From IMG/VR virus record IMGVR_UViG_3300022682_000016, positions 1-64,000 of that record: a stretch of 64,000 bases of DNA. One strand, 5' to 3'. Positions 22,923-32,452 of this stretch are shown piece by piece (positions within the stretch are counted from its first letter, which is position 1; each line of letters begins with the position of its first letter). Both the position numbers and the translations under genes were made by a program. Below the pieces are notes generated by a model. It worked only from the letters and a program-made list of their open reading frames with translations, was not told the origin of the DNA and did not search any database. The DNA comes from a virus.

Positions 22923-23903
22923 ATGAAGATTGGCCAAAACTTCCTAAAGGAAGACGATTCAGAATATAGGTATAGACACGACTATTTTTCGTTCTATAAT
23001 AATATTTTTAATGGTCGTCTTAAACCTAAGAAATATCCTAATTATATTGCATTTTGCCCATTTCATAAAGATACAAAAACACCTAATTTATTGATAAATA
23101 TTATATCCGGAAGATTTAAGTGTTATGCTTGCGGTGCTTTTGGAGATGCTTGGGATTTTATCATTGTTAAAAATTCTGACGGTTCTCGATCCTTTAATTT
23201 TCCTCAAGAGCTTACAGACCCCAAATCTATTCGTAAAATGGTGCATCATGAAGCTAAACAGGGGTTATCAGATCTGGATATGATGGTAGAGGAAAAGCGT
23301 GCAATTATGGCTCATGAGTATCTGTTTGAACAGCCATTAGCTTTACAGCATCTTCACAGAGACCGGGGGCTTACTGATACTACTATCCGAAAATACAAAA
23401 TAGGTTTCATGAGGGGAAGTACCACATTCCCAATTTATGATATTATGGGACATTTCGCATCTTTAAAATTTCATAAACAGTCCATAACGGAAGGAAGCGC
23501 TAATCAACTATTTCCTTGGGAGTCTGTTTGGAAGACGAAATCTCCTTATGTGATATTATCTGAGGGAGAGTTTGATACCCTAATATTACTACAAAACGGA
23601 TTTAATGCTGTTACTCAAACATGGGGAGCTAATTCATGGGATTCCTCATTTACACGATTCTTAAGAAACAAAATTGTCTATATAGCTTATGATAATGACT
23701 CAGCAGGTCGTAAAGGTGCGGAGGCCATAGGCAATAAGTTATGGGCTGAAGGTATTAGCGTACAATTTATACAATGGCCCATGTATATGGGGACTGGTGA
23801 AGATCATATAGACTTTTTTGTAAAACACAAAAAAACCGCAAAAGATTATGATCGCCTATTAAAGACCTCTAAAAGTATTTTGAGCTTTAAGGATCCTAAA
23901 TGA
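22923..23903 (+). CDS. DnaG-type DNA primase
   Basis: A primase of 326 residues with a CHC2 zinc domain (C45, H48, C67, C70) and a TOPRIM domain (SEGEFDTL near residue 210, then AYDNDSAG with the DxD metal site). It makes RNA primers for lagging-strand synthesis with DnaB. It lacks the long C-terminal helicase-binding domain of bacterial DnaG. I choose the ATG at 22923, with GGAAG just ahead, over a TTG at 22914. Its stop overlaps the next start (ATGA). Confidence 0.9.
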   Translation: MKIGQNFLKEDDSEYRYRHDYFSFYNNIFNGRLKPKKYPNYIAFCPFHKDTKTPNLLINIISGRFKCYACGAFGDAWDFIIVKNSDGSRSFNFPQELTDPKSIRKMVHHEAKQGLSDLDMMVEEKRAIMAHEYLFEQPLALQHLHRDRGLTDTTIRKYKIGFMRGSTTFPIYDIMGHFASLKFHKQSITEGSANQLFPWESVWKTKSPYVILSEGEFDTLILLQNGFNAVTQTWGANSWDSSFTRFLRNKIVYIAYDNDSAGRKGAEAIGNKLWAEGISVQFIQWPMYMGTGEDHIDFFVKHKKTAKDYDRLLKTSKSILSFKDPK

Positions 23904-24661
23904 ATATTGGAAATAACTATATACCTCCTAAAGATCGTACTCCCCAAAAAGTACACCTTAATGATCTAACCCCTAGTGAACGTAAAAATGCTATGAATAA
24001 CTTTGATAAAGAATGGCAATCTCATTGGCAAAATGAACAGATGACTGGTCAAGGGATAACTTTTCCAAAAATATCGTCTAAGTATGGTAATGGGGCCTTG
24101 TGCAAAAATGATGACAGTCCTGATCCAGAGCCGCCTGCTGAACTATTTAACTTTGATCTTATTCTAAATTCTAGGAAGTTTCGAGTTTTATGTGATACGT
24201 TGATAAGGATAAAGAAGGAAGAAGACTTAGCTGATTTTTCCGAAATACAGGTTCAGACAGCTTTAGAGTTATGCGCATCTTACCGACTAACCTGCTTTAC
24301 AGCTTATATAGCAGCTCACAGAGAACATAGAAAATGGAAAACGTATCACGAATTGTGGCTTGCCGAAAAGCGTTCAGAGGCTAGGACCCAATTAAGAGCT
24401 GAACGTATAGCTGATAAGGCAACTAAGTTAAGAAAAGACTTGGGCCAAATAACTATGCAGGAAATAGAAGATTACATAATCACTAAATATCAAGCAGAAT
24501 ATAAACGTAATTTAGAATTAATTGCTGAATGGAAAGATAATGAACAAGTATTTTTAGAACTTAGAGATACCCTCAAAGATAGGGGAATGCATCTTCAAAG
24601 TATCTTAAAAAGAGTAACTGATCATTTGGAACCGCCCAAGATGGGTGACGCTACTATATGA
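23900..24661 (+). CDS. Hypothetical helical protein after primase
   Basis: I do not recognise this 253-residue protein. The first 80 residues are Pro/Asn-rich and probably flexible. The remainder is strongly helical and charged (residues 90-245, with Ala/Arg/Glu repeats such as RTQLRAERIADKATKL). It is coupled to primase by an ATGA overlap, with AAGGA ahead. Position suggests a replisome accessory, but no motif supports it. Confidence 0.55.
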   Translation: MNIGNNYIPPKDRTPQKVHLNDLTPSERKNAMNNFDKEWQSHWQNEQMTGQGITFPKISSKYGNGALCKNDDSPDPEPPAELFNFDLILNSRKFRVLCDTLIRIKKEEDLADFSEIQVQTALELCASYRLTCFTAYIAAHREHRKWKTYHELWLAEKRSEARTQLRAERIADKATKLRKDLGQITMQEIEDYIITKYQAEYKRNLELIAEWKDNEQVFLELRDTLKDRGMHLQSILKRVTDHLEPPKMGDATI

Positions 24662-24670
24662 TATTTAAAC

Positions 24671-24710
24671 AATTATGTAAGGCTTTTAAAAGGCCGTAAA
24701 TAATTACATT
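24671..24710 (+). terminator. Weak hairpin before the SSB gene
   Basis: A nearly perfect GGC-TTTTAAAA-GGCC inverted repeat is nested in AATTA/TAATT and followed by ACATTTTATT. It could be a weak terminator for the primase operon. Confidence 0.35.
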
Positions 24711-24745
24711 TTATTCTTAATTTTAAACAAAAGGAGTGTCCTTTT

Positions 24746-25927
24746 ATGCAAGTAGGACAAAAACAAGTACCATCCGGATTCACCAACCAAAAAAGAATGC
24801 GTCCAAGCTCTATGAAATTTGGTGAAACTTTTGTATTTAGAGCTGTGGACGGTCCTGTACAACGCTCTTTTCACATGTGGCCAACAAAGATTGAGGACAA
24901 GGACACTGGGGTTATGAAAAACTCATGGAGATCTGTTCACGTCAATCGAGACGAAACAAACATCCTTGATAAACTATCCACTCTGGATCTTCGTCTTAAA
25001 AAGAACCACCTCGAAAAAAGGGGTTTGGATAAATCCAAGGCACGGTCAACAGTTTCTAAAAAGAACCGGTATGACTATGCTATTATCCCTCGTGGCCATG
25101 TAGAAGGCCCTCGTGAAATTTGGGTATTGGAAGCTAATTACACTATCTACAACGCCATTAAAGAAATCAGTAACAGTCTACATCCAACGATACCTGGGAT
25201 GCTTCAATATGGTCTTATGTATATGTACGACTTATGCATTAAAAAGACCAAAGAAGAGCAGACGGGTTATCCTAAGTATACTGTATCTGTGTTAAATTGT
25301 ACTACCGAAGGAAAAATATCTTCGGATTATTTGGATACTCAAAACCATCCAATTGAGAATCCTTTACAATTTTTCAGCCCTGAAGATGCAGACCTTATTG
25401 AAAACACTGACTGGGATCTCAGTAAGATCGATCTTCCTGTAACACCTGAAAAATTATCGGAAATACTTACAAAAGCCCCTATCGACTTTGGTAGAACAGA
25501 CAAAAATAATCCTAATATTTGTTTGTTCTTCAATGATAATGAAGATTTACAAACCATCCAGGAATACGCTAAAAATGAGGGTCTCCCCCACGCTATTCCA
25601 CAAGGGACTGCTAATACTGGTATGTCAAATCAGGGCGCTATCTCAGCACCTCAAAACCAGAATCAAAACGCTATTAGTGCTCCTGTAGACACTCAAGCAG
25701 AAGTGACAAATGTATCTGGCGGTCCAGTGGCTGAAGAAGTCCCTCCTACACGTCCAGACAATGTTCAAACATCTGTACAAACAACTCCTGCGGAGGTTCA
25801 TCCCAGACAACAGCCTGCTAACGGATCAGTTCCTAACCAGAATCCGCCCCAACAGGGAAATACGGGTACATCTCAGAACAACAATGCCTCTGGTGGAACA
25901 GAGCTTAAAGAAGCCAATCTTTGGTAA
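24746..25927 (+). CDS. Probable single-stranded DNA-binding protein
   Basis: A 393-residue protein. Residues 1-250 form a folded domain rich in basic and aromatic residues (KFGETFVFRAVDG, FHMWPTKIED), and residues 270-385 are a Gln/Asn/Pro/Thr-rich disordered tail ending in an acidic ELKEANLW. A folded nucleic-acid-binding core plus a flexible tail with an acidic tip is the layout of gp32-like SSBs. It is expressed with a very strong AAAGGAG, has its own terminator, and sits beside the RecA-like gene, as SSBs often do. I cannot see an unambiguous OB-fold signature. Confidence 0.6.
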   Translation: MQVGQKQVPSGFTNQKRMRPSSMKFGETFVFRAVDGPVQRSFHMWPTKIEDKDTGVMKNSWRSVHVNRDETNILDKLSTLDLRLKKNHLEKRGLDKSKARSTVSKKNRYDYAIIPRGHVEGPREIWVLEANYTIYNAIKEISNSLHPTIPGMLQYGLMYMYDLCIKKTKEEQTGYPKYTVSVLNCTTEGKISSDYLDTQNHPIENPLQFFSPEDADLIENTDWDLSKIDLPVTPEKLSEILTKAPIDFGRTDKNNPNICLFFNDNEDLQTIQEYAKNEGLPHAIPQGTANTGMSNQGAISAPQNQNQNAISAPVDTQAEVTNVSGGPVAEEVPPTRPDNVQTSVQTTPAEVHPRQQPANGSVPNQNPPQQGNTGTSQNNNASGGTELKEANLW

Positions 25928-25949
25928 AACACGCACACTCCTTTATATT

Positions 25950-25983
25950 GGGATTGGGGAGTTAATCTCCCCATCCCTTTTTT
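25950..25983 (+). terminator. Strong Rho-independent terminator
   Basis: GGGAT-GGGGAG pairs with CTCCCC-ATCCC over a TTAAT loop and is followed by six T residues. It ends the highly expressed SSB-like gene just before the recombinase gene. Confidence 0.92.
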
Positions 25984-25998
25984 AGAAAGGTCTCTGTA

Positions 25999-27120
25999 AT
26001 GGCTGAGAAAAAGAAAAATACAAAAAAGACTTCCAATACTAAAAAACCAGAAGAGTTATTACTGGCTAAGAAATTGGCTGCACAAGCCGGTATTATGAAA
26101 AAGTATGGTAGTTCAGAAATGTGTCCTGAAGGAGGTAGAGTAGCCTCCCAATTAAAAGCTATTGAGTCATATCCAACAGGACTGAGCATATTTGATAACG
26201 AAGTTCTGGGTATTGGCGGACTTCCTAAAGGACGTATCATAGAAGTGTATGGTATCAAAAGTTCAGGTAAGTCAGCACTAACCATGCATCTTGGTGCTGG
26301 AGTCCAGAGACAAGATCTGTCAGCAATTGTTAAACTTTATGACTTAGAAGACGCATGGACAGATACTTGGGGTGCTTCTATGGGTTTGGATTTGTATAGG
26401 ACGTTCCTTCCAGAGACTAAAGGTGCTGAAAATATGGCTGAACAAATACATGCTGATTTAGCCAGCGAGTTTCCTCCAGATGTTATAATCATAGATTCTA
26501 TAGCAGTTACACAGCCCACAAAGGTTCAGGAAAAAGAAATTAAAGACAGATCCATGAAAGACAATCTTGGCCGGTCAGACTTCCTAACAAAATTCTTTGA
26601 CGGATTGGTAGATGGATTCTATTATCCAAGCGCTGGAAAAGACGGTAAGCTTCCAAAAGGTTCTAAGTTTATGAAGCTTAAATATACACCTACTACAATA
26701 CTATGTGTTAATCATGCAAAACAACGGACAAAAGTAGCTGGTGGACGCACAATTACTGAATGGTATTCTGTAGGTGGAGTATCTTTAGATTTCCACGCAT
26801 CTATCCAGTTAATGGTTAGGAGAGCTGGTTTTGAAAAGACCGGTACAGTTATTACACATCAAAAAGTCAGTGTTTCTGCTGATAAAAATAAAGTAGCTCC
26901 CCCAAAAAAAAGTTGTGAGGTGCTGTTGTCCTTTAAAGGCGGTATGGAACAGGTAGGTATTATAAACTACTACGCTATGGCTGAGGATAAGGGTTTAGCC
27001 ACAAAGAACGGTGCTTGGATATCTTCTCACCTATTACCGGATGGGAAAATACAAGGTATTGAAAACTTTAATAAGTTTGTAGAAGAAAACGAAGATCTAA
27101 AAGATATCTTCACAAAATAG
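25999..27120 (+). CDS. RecA/UvsX-type recombinase
   Basis: A 373-residue strand-exchange ATPase. A Lys-rich N-terminal tail is followed by the RecA core with Walker A GIKSSGKS (residues 85-92), YDLEDAW, and Walker B VIIIDSIAV near residue 160. Loop regions that bind DNA are present (about 180-235). It forms filaments on ssDNA for recombination-dependent replication and repair, working with the neighbouring SSB and the SbcCD pair downstream. AAAGG precedes the ATG. Length is intermediate between RecA and T4 UvsX (about 390). Confidence 0.9.
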   Translation: MAEKKKNTKKTSNTKKPEELLLAKKLAAQAGIMKKYGSSEMCPEGGRVASQLKAIESYPTGLSIFDNEVLGIGGLPKGRIIEVYGIKSSGKSALTMHLGAGVQRQDLSAIVKLYDLEDAWTDTWGASMGLDLYRTFLPETKGAENMAEQIHADLASEFPPDVIIIDSIAVTQPTKVQEKEIKDRSMKDNLGRSDFLTKFFDGLVDGFYYPSAGKDGKLPKGSKFMKLKYTPTTILCVNHAKQRTKVAGGRTITEWYSVGGVSLDFHASIQLMVRRAGFEKTGTVITHQKVSVSADKNKVAPPKKSCEVLLSFKGGMEQVGIINYYAMAEDKGLATKNGAWISSHLLPDGKIQGIENFNKFVEENEDLKDIFTK

Positions 27121-27129
27121 GTAATTTAT

Positions 27130-28560
27130 ATGAACCAAAGTATTACTAAAAAATTCAGACCTAAAAAGTTTTCTCAAGTAGTTGGTCAACGAGCAAGCAC
27201 GTCTCGTATCGTAGCAGCAATTGAGAAAGGTGTACTCCCTCCAGCATATCTATTCCCAGGTGTTCGTGGCTGCGGTAAGACAACCACTGCTCGCCTAGTA
27301 GCCATGTCTTTGAATTGTTCTAATAGAGAGGGTGTAGAGCCTTGCGGAACCTGTGTGGATTGTCAGGATATTATTAATGATCGATCCAATTATCTAATAG
27401 AATTGGATGGGGCCAGTAAAGGTGGAATTGATAATGTCCGATCACTGCAAGACTCTTTACGATATATAGTTCCTGACGGCCACTATAAGATCGTTGTTAT
27501 TGATGAGGCTCATGGGTTATCTACTCAAGCTTGGAACGCTACCTTAAAGATAATTGAGGAACCGCCTAAAAATGTGTTATTTATATTCTGCACCACAGAA
27601 ATTCAAAAAGTCATTGGTACTGTAAAAAGCAGATGTGTGTCTATCCAATTTCCCGGTGTAAACGACGATGTTATAAAAAATAATATTAAGGAAATATGTG
27701 CTTCAGAAAATGTGGATATAGAAGACAAAGCTATTGATCTTATTGCTAAAGAAGCTTTTGGAAGCATTCGTGATGCCCAGTCTATTTTAGAAGGCTTTAT
27801 CAGAATGGGCAGTATTACTGCTGAAACTGTAAAGACTGTCTACCAAACAATTGACCCCACAACTGTTATAACATACTTTAATAACATCTTGTCTAAGGAT
27901 ATTAAACAAGCATCGAACATGGCTAAGGGTTGGATGAGAATGGGAGTAGGTCCAGAGAATATTATTACAGCTTTATTGGAACATGTTAGAAACATGATAA
28001 TGGATTTTAAAGTAGAAGATAAAACTGTAAAAGGACTCTTAAAATCACAAAGGCAAAAGATTGGGGATGCCCAAGTAGTCTCTTGGATAAGCTTTTTCTA
28101 CGACCAACTTAAGTTTGTTAGAGAATATCCTATGGAGTACAGCTTAGTTTTGGATCTAATCACTATTAGACTTATAGATTCCTTAAGTAAAAAGAGTACA
28201 ACAAAAAGTACTCGTACAAGCTCTAAAAATGAATCTCCCAAAACCGAACTGAAAGAATCAGAAACTCCAAATTCCCCAAATATCCCAAGTCATGAAGAAG
28301 TTTCTGTAGAAGTTATTAATGATATCCCATTAGATAAAGAAAAGGTATTTAGCCTACAACGTGCCTGTGAAGGCATCATTATAGAAACATTACCCAATTT
28401 TAAACGCATGACTCTTAGGAACGGTAAAGGAACTGTGTTTGATATTGTATCAACTCCAGATTATGTTAAGAGTAACTATTATATTCTAGGATCTGATTTA
28501 GACAATGTTATAAATAATTACCCTGAAGGAATGAACACTTTTATAAAAATAAACACTTAA
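27130..28560 (+). CDS. dnaX: Clamp loader subunit DnaX (gamma/tau)
   Basis: A 476-residue AAA+ clamp loader. The opening KFRPKKFSQVVGQ is typical of DnaX. Walker A PGVRGCGKTT is at about residues 43-52, a zinc site (C64, C73, C76, C79) follows, Walker B is VIDEAH near 121, and the arginine-finger SRC motif is near residue 170. The C-terminal third after residue 360 is a Ser/Thr/Lys linker plus a small domain. It loads the sliding clamp encoded directly downstream. A phage-owned DnaX with its own clamp suggests a polymerase holoenzyme independent of the host. Confidence 0.93.
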   Translation: MNQSITKKFRPKKFSQVVGQRASTSRIVAAIEKGVLPPAYLFPGVRGCGKTTTARLVAMSLNCSNREGVEPCGTCVDCQDIINDRSNYLIELDGASKGGIDNVRSLQDSLRYIVPDGHYKIVVIDEAHGLSTQAWNATLKIIEEPPKNVLFIFCTTEIQKVIGTVKSRCVSIQFPGVNDDVIKNNIKEICASENVDIEDKAIDLIAKEAFGSIRDAQSILEGFIRMGSITAETVKTVYQTIDPTTVITYFNNILSKDIKQASNMAKGWMRMGVGPENIITALLEHVRNMIMDFKVEDKTVKGLLKSQRQKIGDAQVVSWISFFYDQLKFVREYPMEYSLVLDLITIRLIDSLSKKSTTKSTRTSSKNESPKTELKESETPNSPNIPSHEEVSVEVINDIPLDKEKVFSLQRACEGIIIETLPNFKRMTLRNGKGTVFDIVSTPDYVKSNYYILGSDLDNVINNYPEGMNTFIKINT

Positions 28561-28573
28561 GGAGAATTTAACC

Positions 28574-29737
28574 ATGGTCCGGATAAACGTACAAAAATCT
28601 GACTTGTCAGAAGCAGCTGTACTACTTTCTCAAGTAGCAAACCTAAAGTCTCTAGGCGCCCCTCCTTCAGAAAGTTCTAGTGTGTATCTAACACCAACTA
28701 CAATGATGTTGATGAATAACAATGAGGCTAACAGCATTGTTATTGAAAACATCCCTATTGAAGTTGTAGACGGTGATATTAACAACCATATTGACACTGC
28801 ATACATGATTAATACAAAAAAGTTTGCAAGTATTATCAAAGGCTCCAAATCAATAATTAATATCTTAGTTACTGAAGATAAAATTGCTATTGGAGAAGGT
28901 AGTCGAAGATTTGATTTATCTATCTTCTGCACAGCCAGAAAAGAACTTCCTGAAATTCAGTTCTTTGATTATTCAGTAGACATTTCTAAAGTAGTTAAAA
29001 ACCTTTCAGATGCAGACACGATCACGGCAAAATCATCCAACATTACAGAGTTGTCAGGAACATTGTTTACCGGAAACCATATGTATGCCAGTGATCGTAT
29101 CTCAGCACTTTTTGTTGAGAATGGGGGGCTATTTGAAGGTGCTCCAGAAGATCTTACCGATTTAGTAATATCTACAGATCTTTTCAGTACCTGTTTATCT
29201 AAAACTAAGGAAAAAGAAGCTTTGGTAGGTTTCACAAATGATCAGGAAAGAGTAGTTCTCCAATTCGGTAACGTCACAATTGCAAAGCGGTTAATAGCCT
29301 CAAAGTTTCCTAAAGAACAGATGGAAGTCGCAGTTAAAAATGTTAAAAAGGGTATAGAGAGTAATTCCTTATCAGCCACAATAAACATAAAAGACTTTAT
29401 GAATAAACTTAAAGAGATTCGGGAAATTGTGGAATCTGATGAATATTTTATTAAGATTCATAAAGAAAATTATATTGCTATTGAGAATAGTAATATAAAA
29501 AGTGGGGCGGATGGGCAAGTCATTATAGATGCCCAAGTAGTAATGGGTAATGAATTTGGGGAATTTATTGGTGGAAAGTTTGCGTTTGATCATTTAGATC
29601 TCTTTAGCAAATTGTTCTCATCAGAAAAAGAGGTTGTCTTATTCTCAGCACCTGGAAAAGTTGGTGGGGATATTATTCCACAATATTTAGCTGCTGAAGC
29701 AGGTGGAAAAATATTTTTCTGTACTCCTAGATCATAA
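28574..29737 (+). CDS. Probable DNA polymerase sliding clamp (DnaN-like)
   Basis: A 387-residue protein, the length of bacterial beta clamps (about 370). It has repeating strand-rich blocks such as IEVVDG, KKFASIIKGSK and IAIGEGSRRFDLSIF, similar to the KF-x-IVK...GRS-x-F pattern of DnaN domains. The third domain is near residues 255-387 (GKFAFDHLDLFSKL). It starts after AAGGAG, 13 nt downstream of dnaX, and ends with a strong terminator. The fold call rests on length, pattern and its place between the loader and the polymerase. Confidence 0.75.
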   Translation: MVRINVQKSDLSEAAVLLSQVANLKSLGAPPSESSSVYLTPTTMMLMNNNEANSIVIENIPIEVVDGDINNHIDTAYMINTKKFASIIKGSKSIINILVTEDKIAIGEGSRRFDLSIFCTARKELPEIQFFDYSVDISKVVKNLSDADTITAKSSNITELSGTLFTGNHMYASDRISALFVENGGLFEGAPEDLTDLVISTDLFSTCLSKTKEKEALVGFTNDQERVVLQFGNVTIAKRLIASKFPKEQMEVAVKNVKKGIESNSLSATINIKDFMNKLKEIREIVESDEYFIKIHKENYIAIENSNIKSGADGQVIIDAQVVMGNEFGEFIGGKFAFDHLDLFSKLFSSEKEVVLFSAPGKVGGDIIPQYLAAEAGGKIFFCTPRS

Positions 29738-29772
29738 TTGATTAAGAAAGCTCTTTAATTTTATATAAAGGG

Positions 29773-29834
29773 TTGGGCAGATCAGTACTTAAGATATGTT
29801 GGGTTTCTTAATACATCTGCCCAATTCCTTTTTC
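29773..29834 (+). terminator. Rho-independent terminator after the clamp gene
   Basis: TTGGGCAGAT (29773-29782) pairs perfectly with ATCTGCCCAA (29815-29824) across a 32-nt loop and is followed by TTCCTTTTT. It separates the dnaX-clamp operon from the polymerase gene. Confidence 0.85.
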
Positions 29835-29867
29835 AACTCACATTAATATACCCCACAGGAGAATTTA

Positions 29868-32405
29868 ATGGGTCATAATAACAAGCCTTTAGTAAATCCT
29901 AAAGGATGCACTTTATGTTCATTAAGAGACCGGCAACCAAATACTAAAATTGTTCCTGGGTATGGTAATCACAATGCGGATATAATGTTTGTATGCGAGG
30001 CTCCTGGAAGTTTAGAGGCCCAAATGGGTCTCCCCTTCGTAGGAAGATCTGGTGAAGTCTTAGACGAACTTTTAAATAATGTAGGCCTATCCAGAGAAAA
30101 TGTTTACATATCAAATGTTTGTAAATGTTGGCCTTGGGCAATATCAGTCAATAAACGTACAGGTGCGGAATCTTTTACTAACAGAACGCCCACAAATGAT
30201 GAGCTAAAGATTTGTTCCAGATACTTAAAGGAAGAGATAGCCCTTGTTAAACCAAAGATTATTATACCTTTGGGAAGTTCTGCCTTAACAGCTTTGGAAG
30301 GTAAAAAATCTAAAATATCTAATAGAGCCGGAATACCATCTATTTATAGCACTGGTGGGGAAAAAGTTACTAATCTTTATAAAAACAGTCTAAGAACCTA
30401 TATGATTCCTACCTACCATCCCTCATTCATTCTTCGTAATGGAGGTGTAAAATCTAGTGTTAGTAGTGAGATAACAGTAATAGCTTCCGAAGTAATTAGA
30501 CACCTTAAAAAAGCAAAAGAGTTATCTGAAAATAAGGAACTATTTGTTGAACACCAATACCGAGTAGTAGATACTAGAGAAAAGTTGGAAAAAGTTATAA
30601 GTATTATAAAATCCAGAAAAGTCATGTCCTTTGATATTGAAACTACTGGCTTAGAAATCAATGCTAAAATACTTGGTATTGGTATCGGTTTAGGTGTTGG
30701 AATCGCTTGTTATGTGCCTTTTCTAGTGCGGCCATTTATGGGAGATAGTTTAGTGTCTTTTTGGGATGATAAGGGTATCACAAAGGATGAAGTAGTAGAA
30801 CGCCTAAAAGATTTGTTTGGCGATACATCTATCCAAATGTCGGCTCATAATGCCAAATTTGATATGAGAGGTTTAGAAAAAGACTTGGGCATAGTCGTTA
30901 AGGGTCTTTTTTGGGATTCTATGTGCAGTGCTTATCTTATAAATGAAAATTCACCAAATGCTTTAGATATTCTTAAGAATCAATACATTGATTTATTAGG
31001 GTATTCAGATGCTTTTAAACGAGAAACGGATAATGGTAAGAATGCTTCAAAAGCATCTTTAAAAACTATTTCCAATTACTGTTGTGGAGACTGTGACGCA
31101 ACTTATAGATTAACAAAAGAGCATATTGAATTATTTAAAACAAAACCGAACTTAATGAATCTCATGATAAATTTCTATGTACCCATAATGGAGTTTATTA
31201 AAGATTTTGAATATGTAGGTGTCGAGTATAATGTAGAAAAAGCTAAAAGTATGCGGGAAGAGTATGAAAAAAAGTCTCAAAAGATGCTTGAAGATATTTA
31301 TAAACATGTTGGATGTAGGTTTAATCCCAGCTCTAATGATGAGTTACCAAAAGTACTGTTTAATATCTTAGGCTTAAAACATAGTAAGAAAACTGAATCG
31401 GGCAAACAGTCCACAGACTCTGCAGTACTTGAGGATTTATCTAAAGAGCATATTGTACCCAAATTGATTATAGATTATAGGCATTTTGAAAAGATGCGCT
31501 CAACATATATGGACAGCTTTATAAGAGTTGCTGACGAAAATAACCGACTGCATCTAGCTACAAGTCCTATTGGAACTATTACTGGAAGGCCTTCGAGTAA
31601 GGGTTTAATGAACATACCAAAAGAGTTAAAGATTAAGAGTCTGTTTCAACCAAGAAAAGGGTGCGCATTTGTTCAAGGCGATTTATCCCAAGCAGAGGTT
31701 AGGTGTTTTGCCCATTATGCAAATGAGGAGATACTGAGAGATGCGTATGAAAAAGGTACGGTAGATGTTCACTGCTTATTAGCTTCTGAAGCTAACAATA
31801 TCCCCTATGAAGAATTTATTCAAAGATACAATAATGGGGATAAAGACGTTGCTTTTATGAGGCAGGCAGCCAAATCGTTAGTTTTTGGAATCCTTTACGG
31901 AAGAGGTGCAAAATCTATCGCACTTCAGCTAGGAATAGAGGTCAATGAAGCAGAAGCATTTATGAAAAAGTTTTTTGACCGGTTTACTAATTGTGACGCT
32001 TGGATAAAGAATACTCATGAACTGGTACACAAAACTGGAGAAGTTATGAATATTTTCGGGCGTGTTCGACACATCCCCGGAATATTCTCCAACGACTCTA
32101 ACATAGTGGCCCGATCTGAAAGGCAGTCTGTAAACTCTATTATTCAGTCTACTGCTTCTGATATTACAATGTATTCACTTATAGAAATGCATGAATTCCT
32201 TAAAAAAGAGGACTTTGATGCCAATATCGTATTAACTGTTTATGACAGTATTATTGTTGAAACACCTCATGAACATGTAGATTTTATAAGTAATAAGCTT
32301 GTAGAAGTTATGGAAAGAAAGCGTCACCCAGATTTTAGTATCCGTATGAAGGCAGATGTTGATTTATACTCTGCTTGGGGTGTTCCATACAAAAACTCCG
32401 CTTAG
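29868..32405 (+). CDS. Uracil-DNA glycosylase (family 4-like) fused to family A DNA polymerase
   Basis: An 845-residue fusion. Residues 1-215 are a family 4/5-type UDG with a likely Fe-S cluster (C14, C17, C85 or C87, C116), an EAPGSLEAQMGLPFVG pocket motif and YHPSFILR. Residues 250-420 are the 3'-5' exonuclease with DIE (D256, E258), HNAKFD (D332) and the third motif (Y404, D408), so proofreading is intact. The polymerase has motif A GDLSQAE (D605), motif B RQAAKSLVFGILYG (R665 to G678) and motif C VYDS (D793). Motif C has Tyr and Ser where cellular PolA has His and Glu. The fusion would couple uracil removal to synthesis. Confidence 0.93.
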   Translation: MGHNNKPLVNPKGCTLCSLRDRQPNTKIVPGYGNHNADIMFVCEAPGSLEAQMGLPFVGRSGEVLDELLNNVGLSRENVYISNVCKCWPWAISVNKRTGAESFTNRTPTNDELKICSRYLKEEIALVKPKIIIPLGSSALTALEGKKSKISNRAGIPSIYSTGGEKVTNLYKNSLRTYMIPTYHPSFILRNGGVKSSVSSEITVIASEVIRHLKKAKELSENKELFVEHQYRVVDTREKLEKVISIIKSRKVMSFDIETTGLEINAKILGIGIGLGVGIACYVPFLVRPFMGDSLVSFWDDKGITKDEVVERLKDLFGDTSIQMSAHNAKFDMRGLEKDLGIVVKGLFWDSMCSAYLINENSPNALDILKNQYIDLLGYSDAFKRETDNGKNASKASLKTISNYCCGDCDATYRLTKEHIELFKTKPNLMNLMINFYVPIMEFIKDFEYVGVEYNVEKAKSMREEYEKKSQKMLEDIYKHVGCRFNPSSNDELPKVLFNILGLKHSKKTESGKQSTDSAVLEDLSKEHIVPKLIIDYRHFEKMRSTYMDSFIRVADENNRLHLATSPIGTITGRPSSKGLMNIPKELKIKSLFQPRKGCAFVQGDLSQAEVRCFAHYANEEILRDAYEKGTVDVHCLLASEANNIPYEEFIQRYNNGDKDVAFMRQAAKSLVFGILYGRGAKSIALQLGIEVNEAEAFMKKFFDRFTNCDAWIKNTHELVHKTGEVMNIFGRVRHIPGIFSNDSNIVARSERQSVNSIIQSTASDITMYSLIEMHEFLKKEDFDANIVLTVYDSIIVETPHEHVDFISNKLVEVMERKRHPDFSIRMKADVDLYSAWGVPYKNSA

Positions 32406-32415
32406 GAATGTTATA

Positions 32416-32445
32416 TTGACAAGAATGTTTTTATTTTTTTATTTT
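32416..32445 (+). promoter_or_regulatory. Promoter positioned for a leaderless IF-1 transcript
   Basis: TTGACA, 18 bp, TATTTT, then 7 nt to the ATG of the IF-1 gene. The space is T-rich and has no Shine-Dalgarno sequence. The box and the two next bases read TATTTTTG, which also fits the Bacteroidota TAnnTTTG -7 element. Confidence 0.5.
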
Positions 32446-32452
32446 TGTTTAC

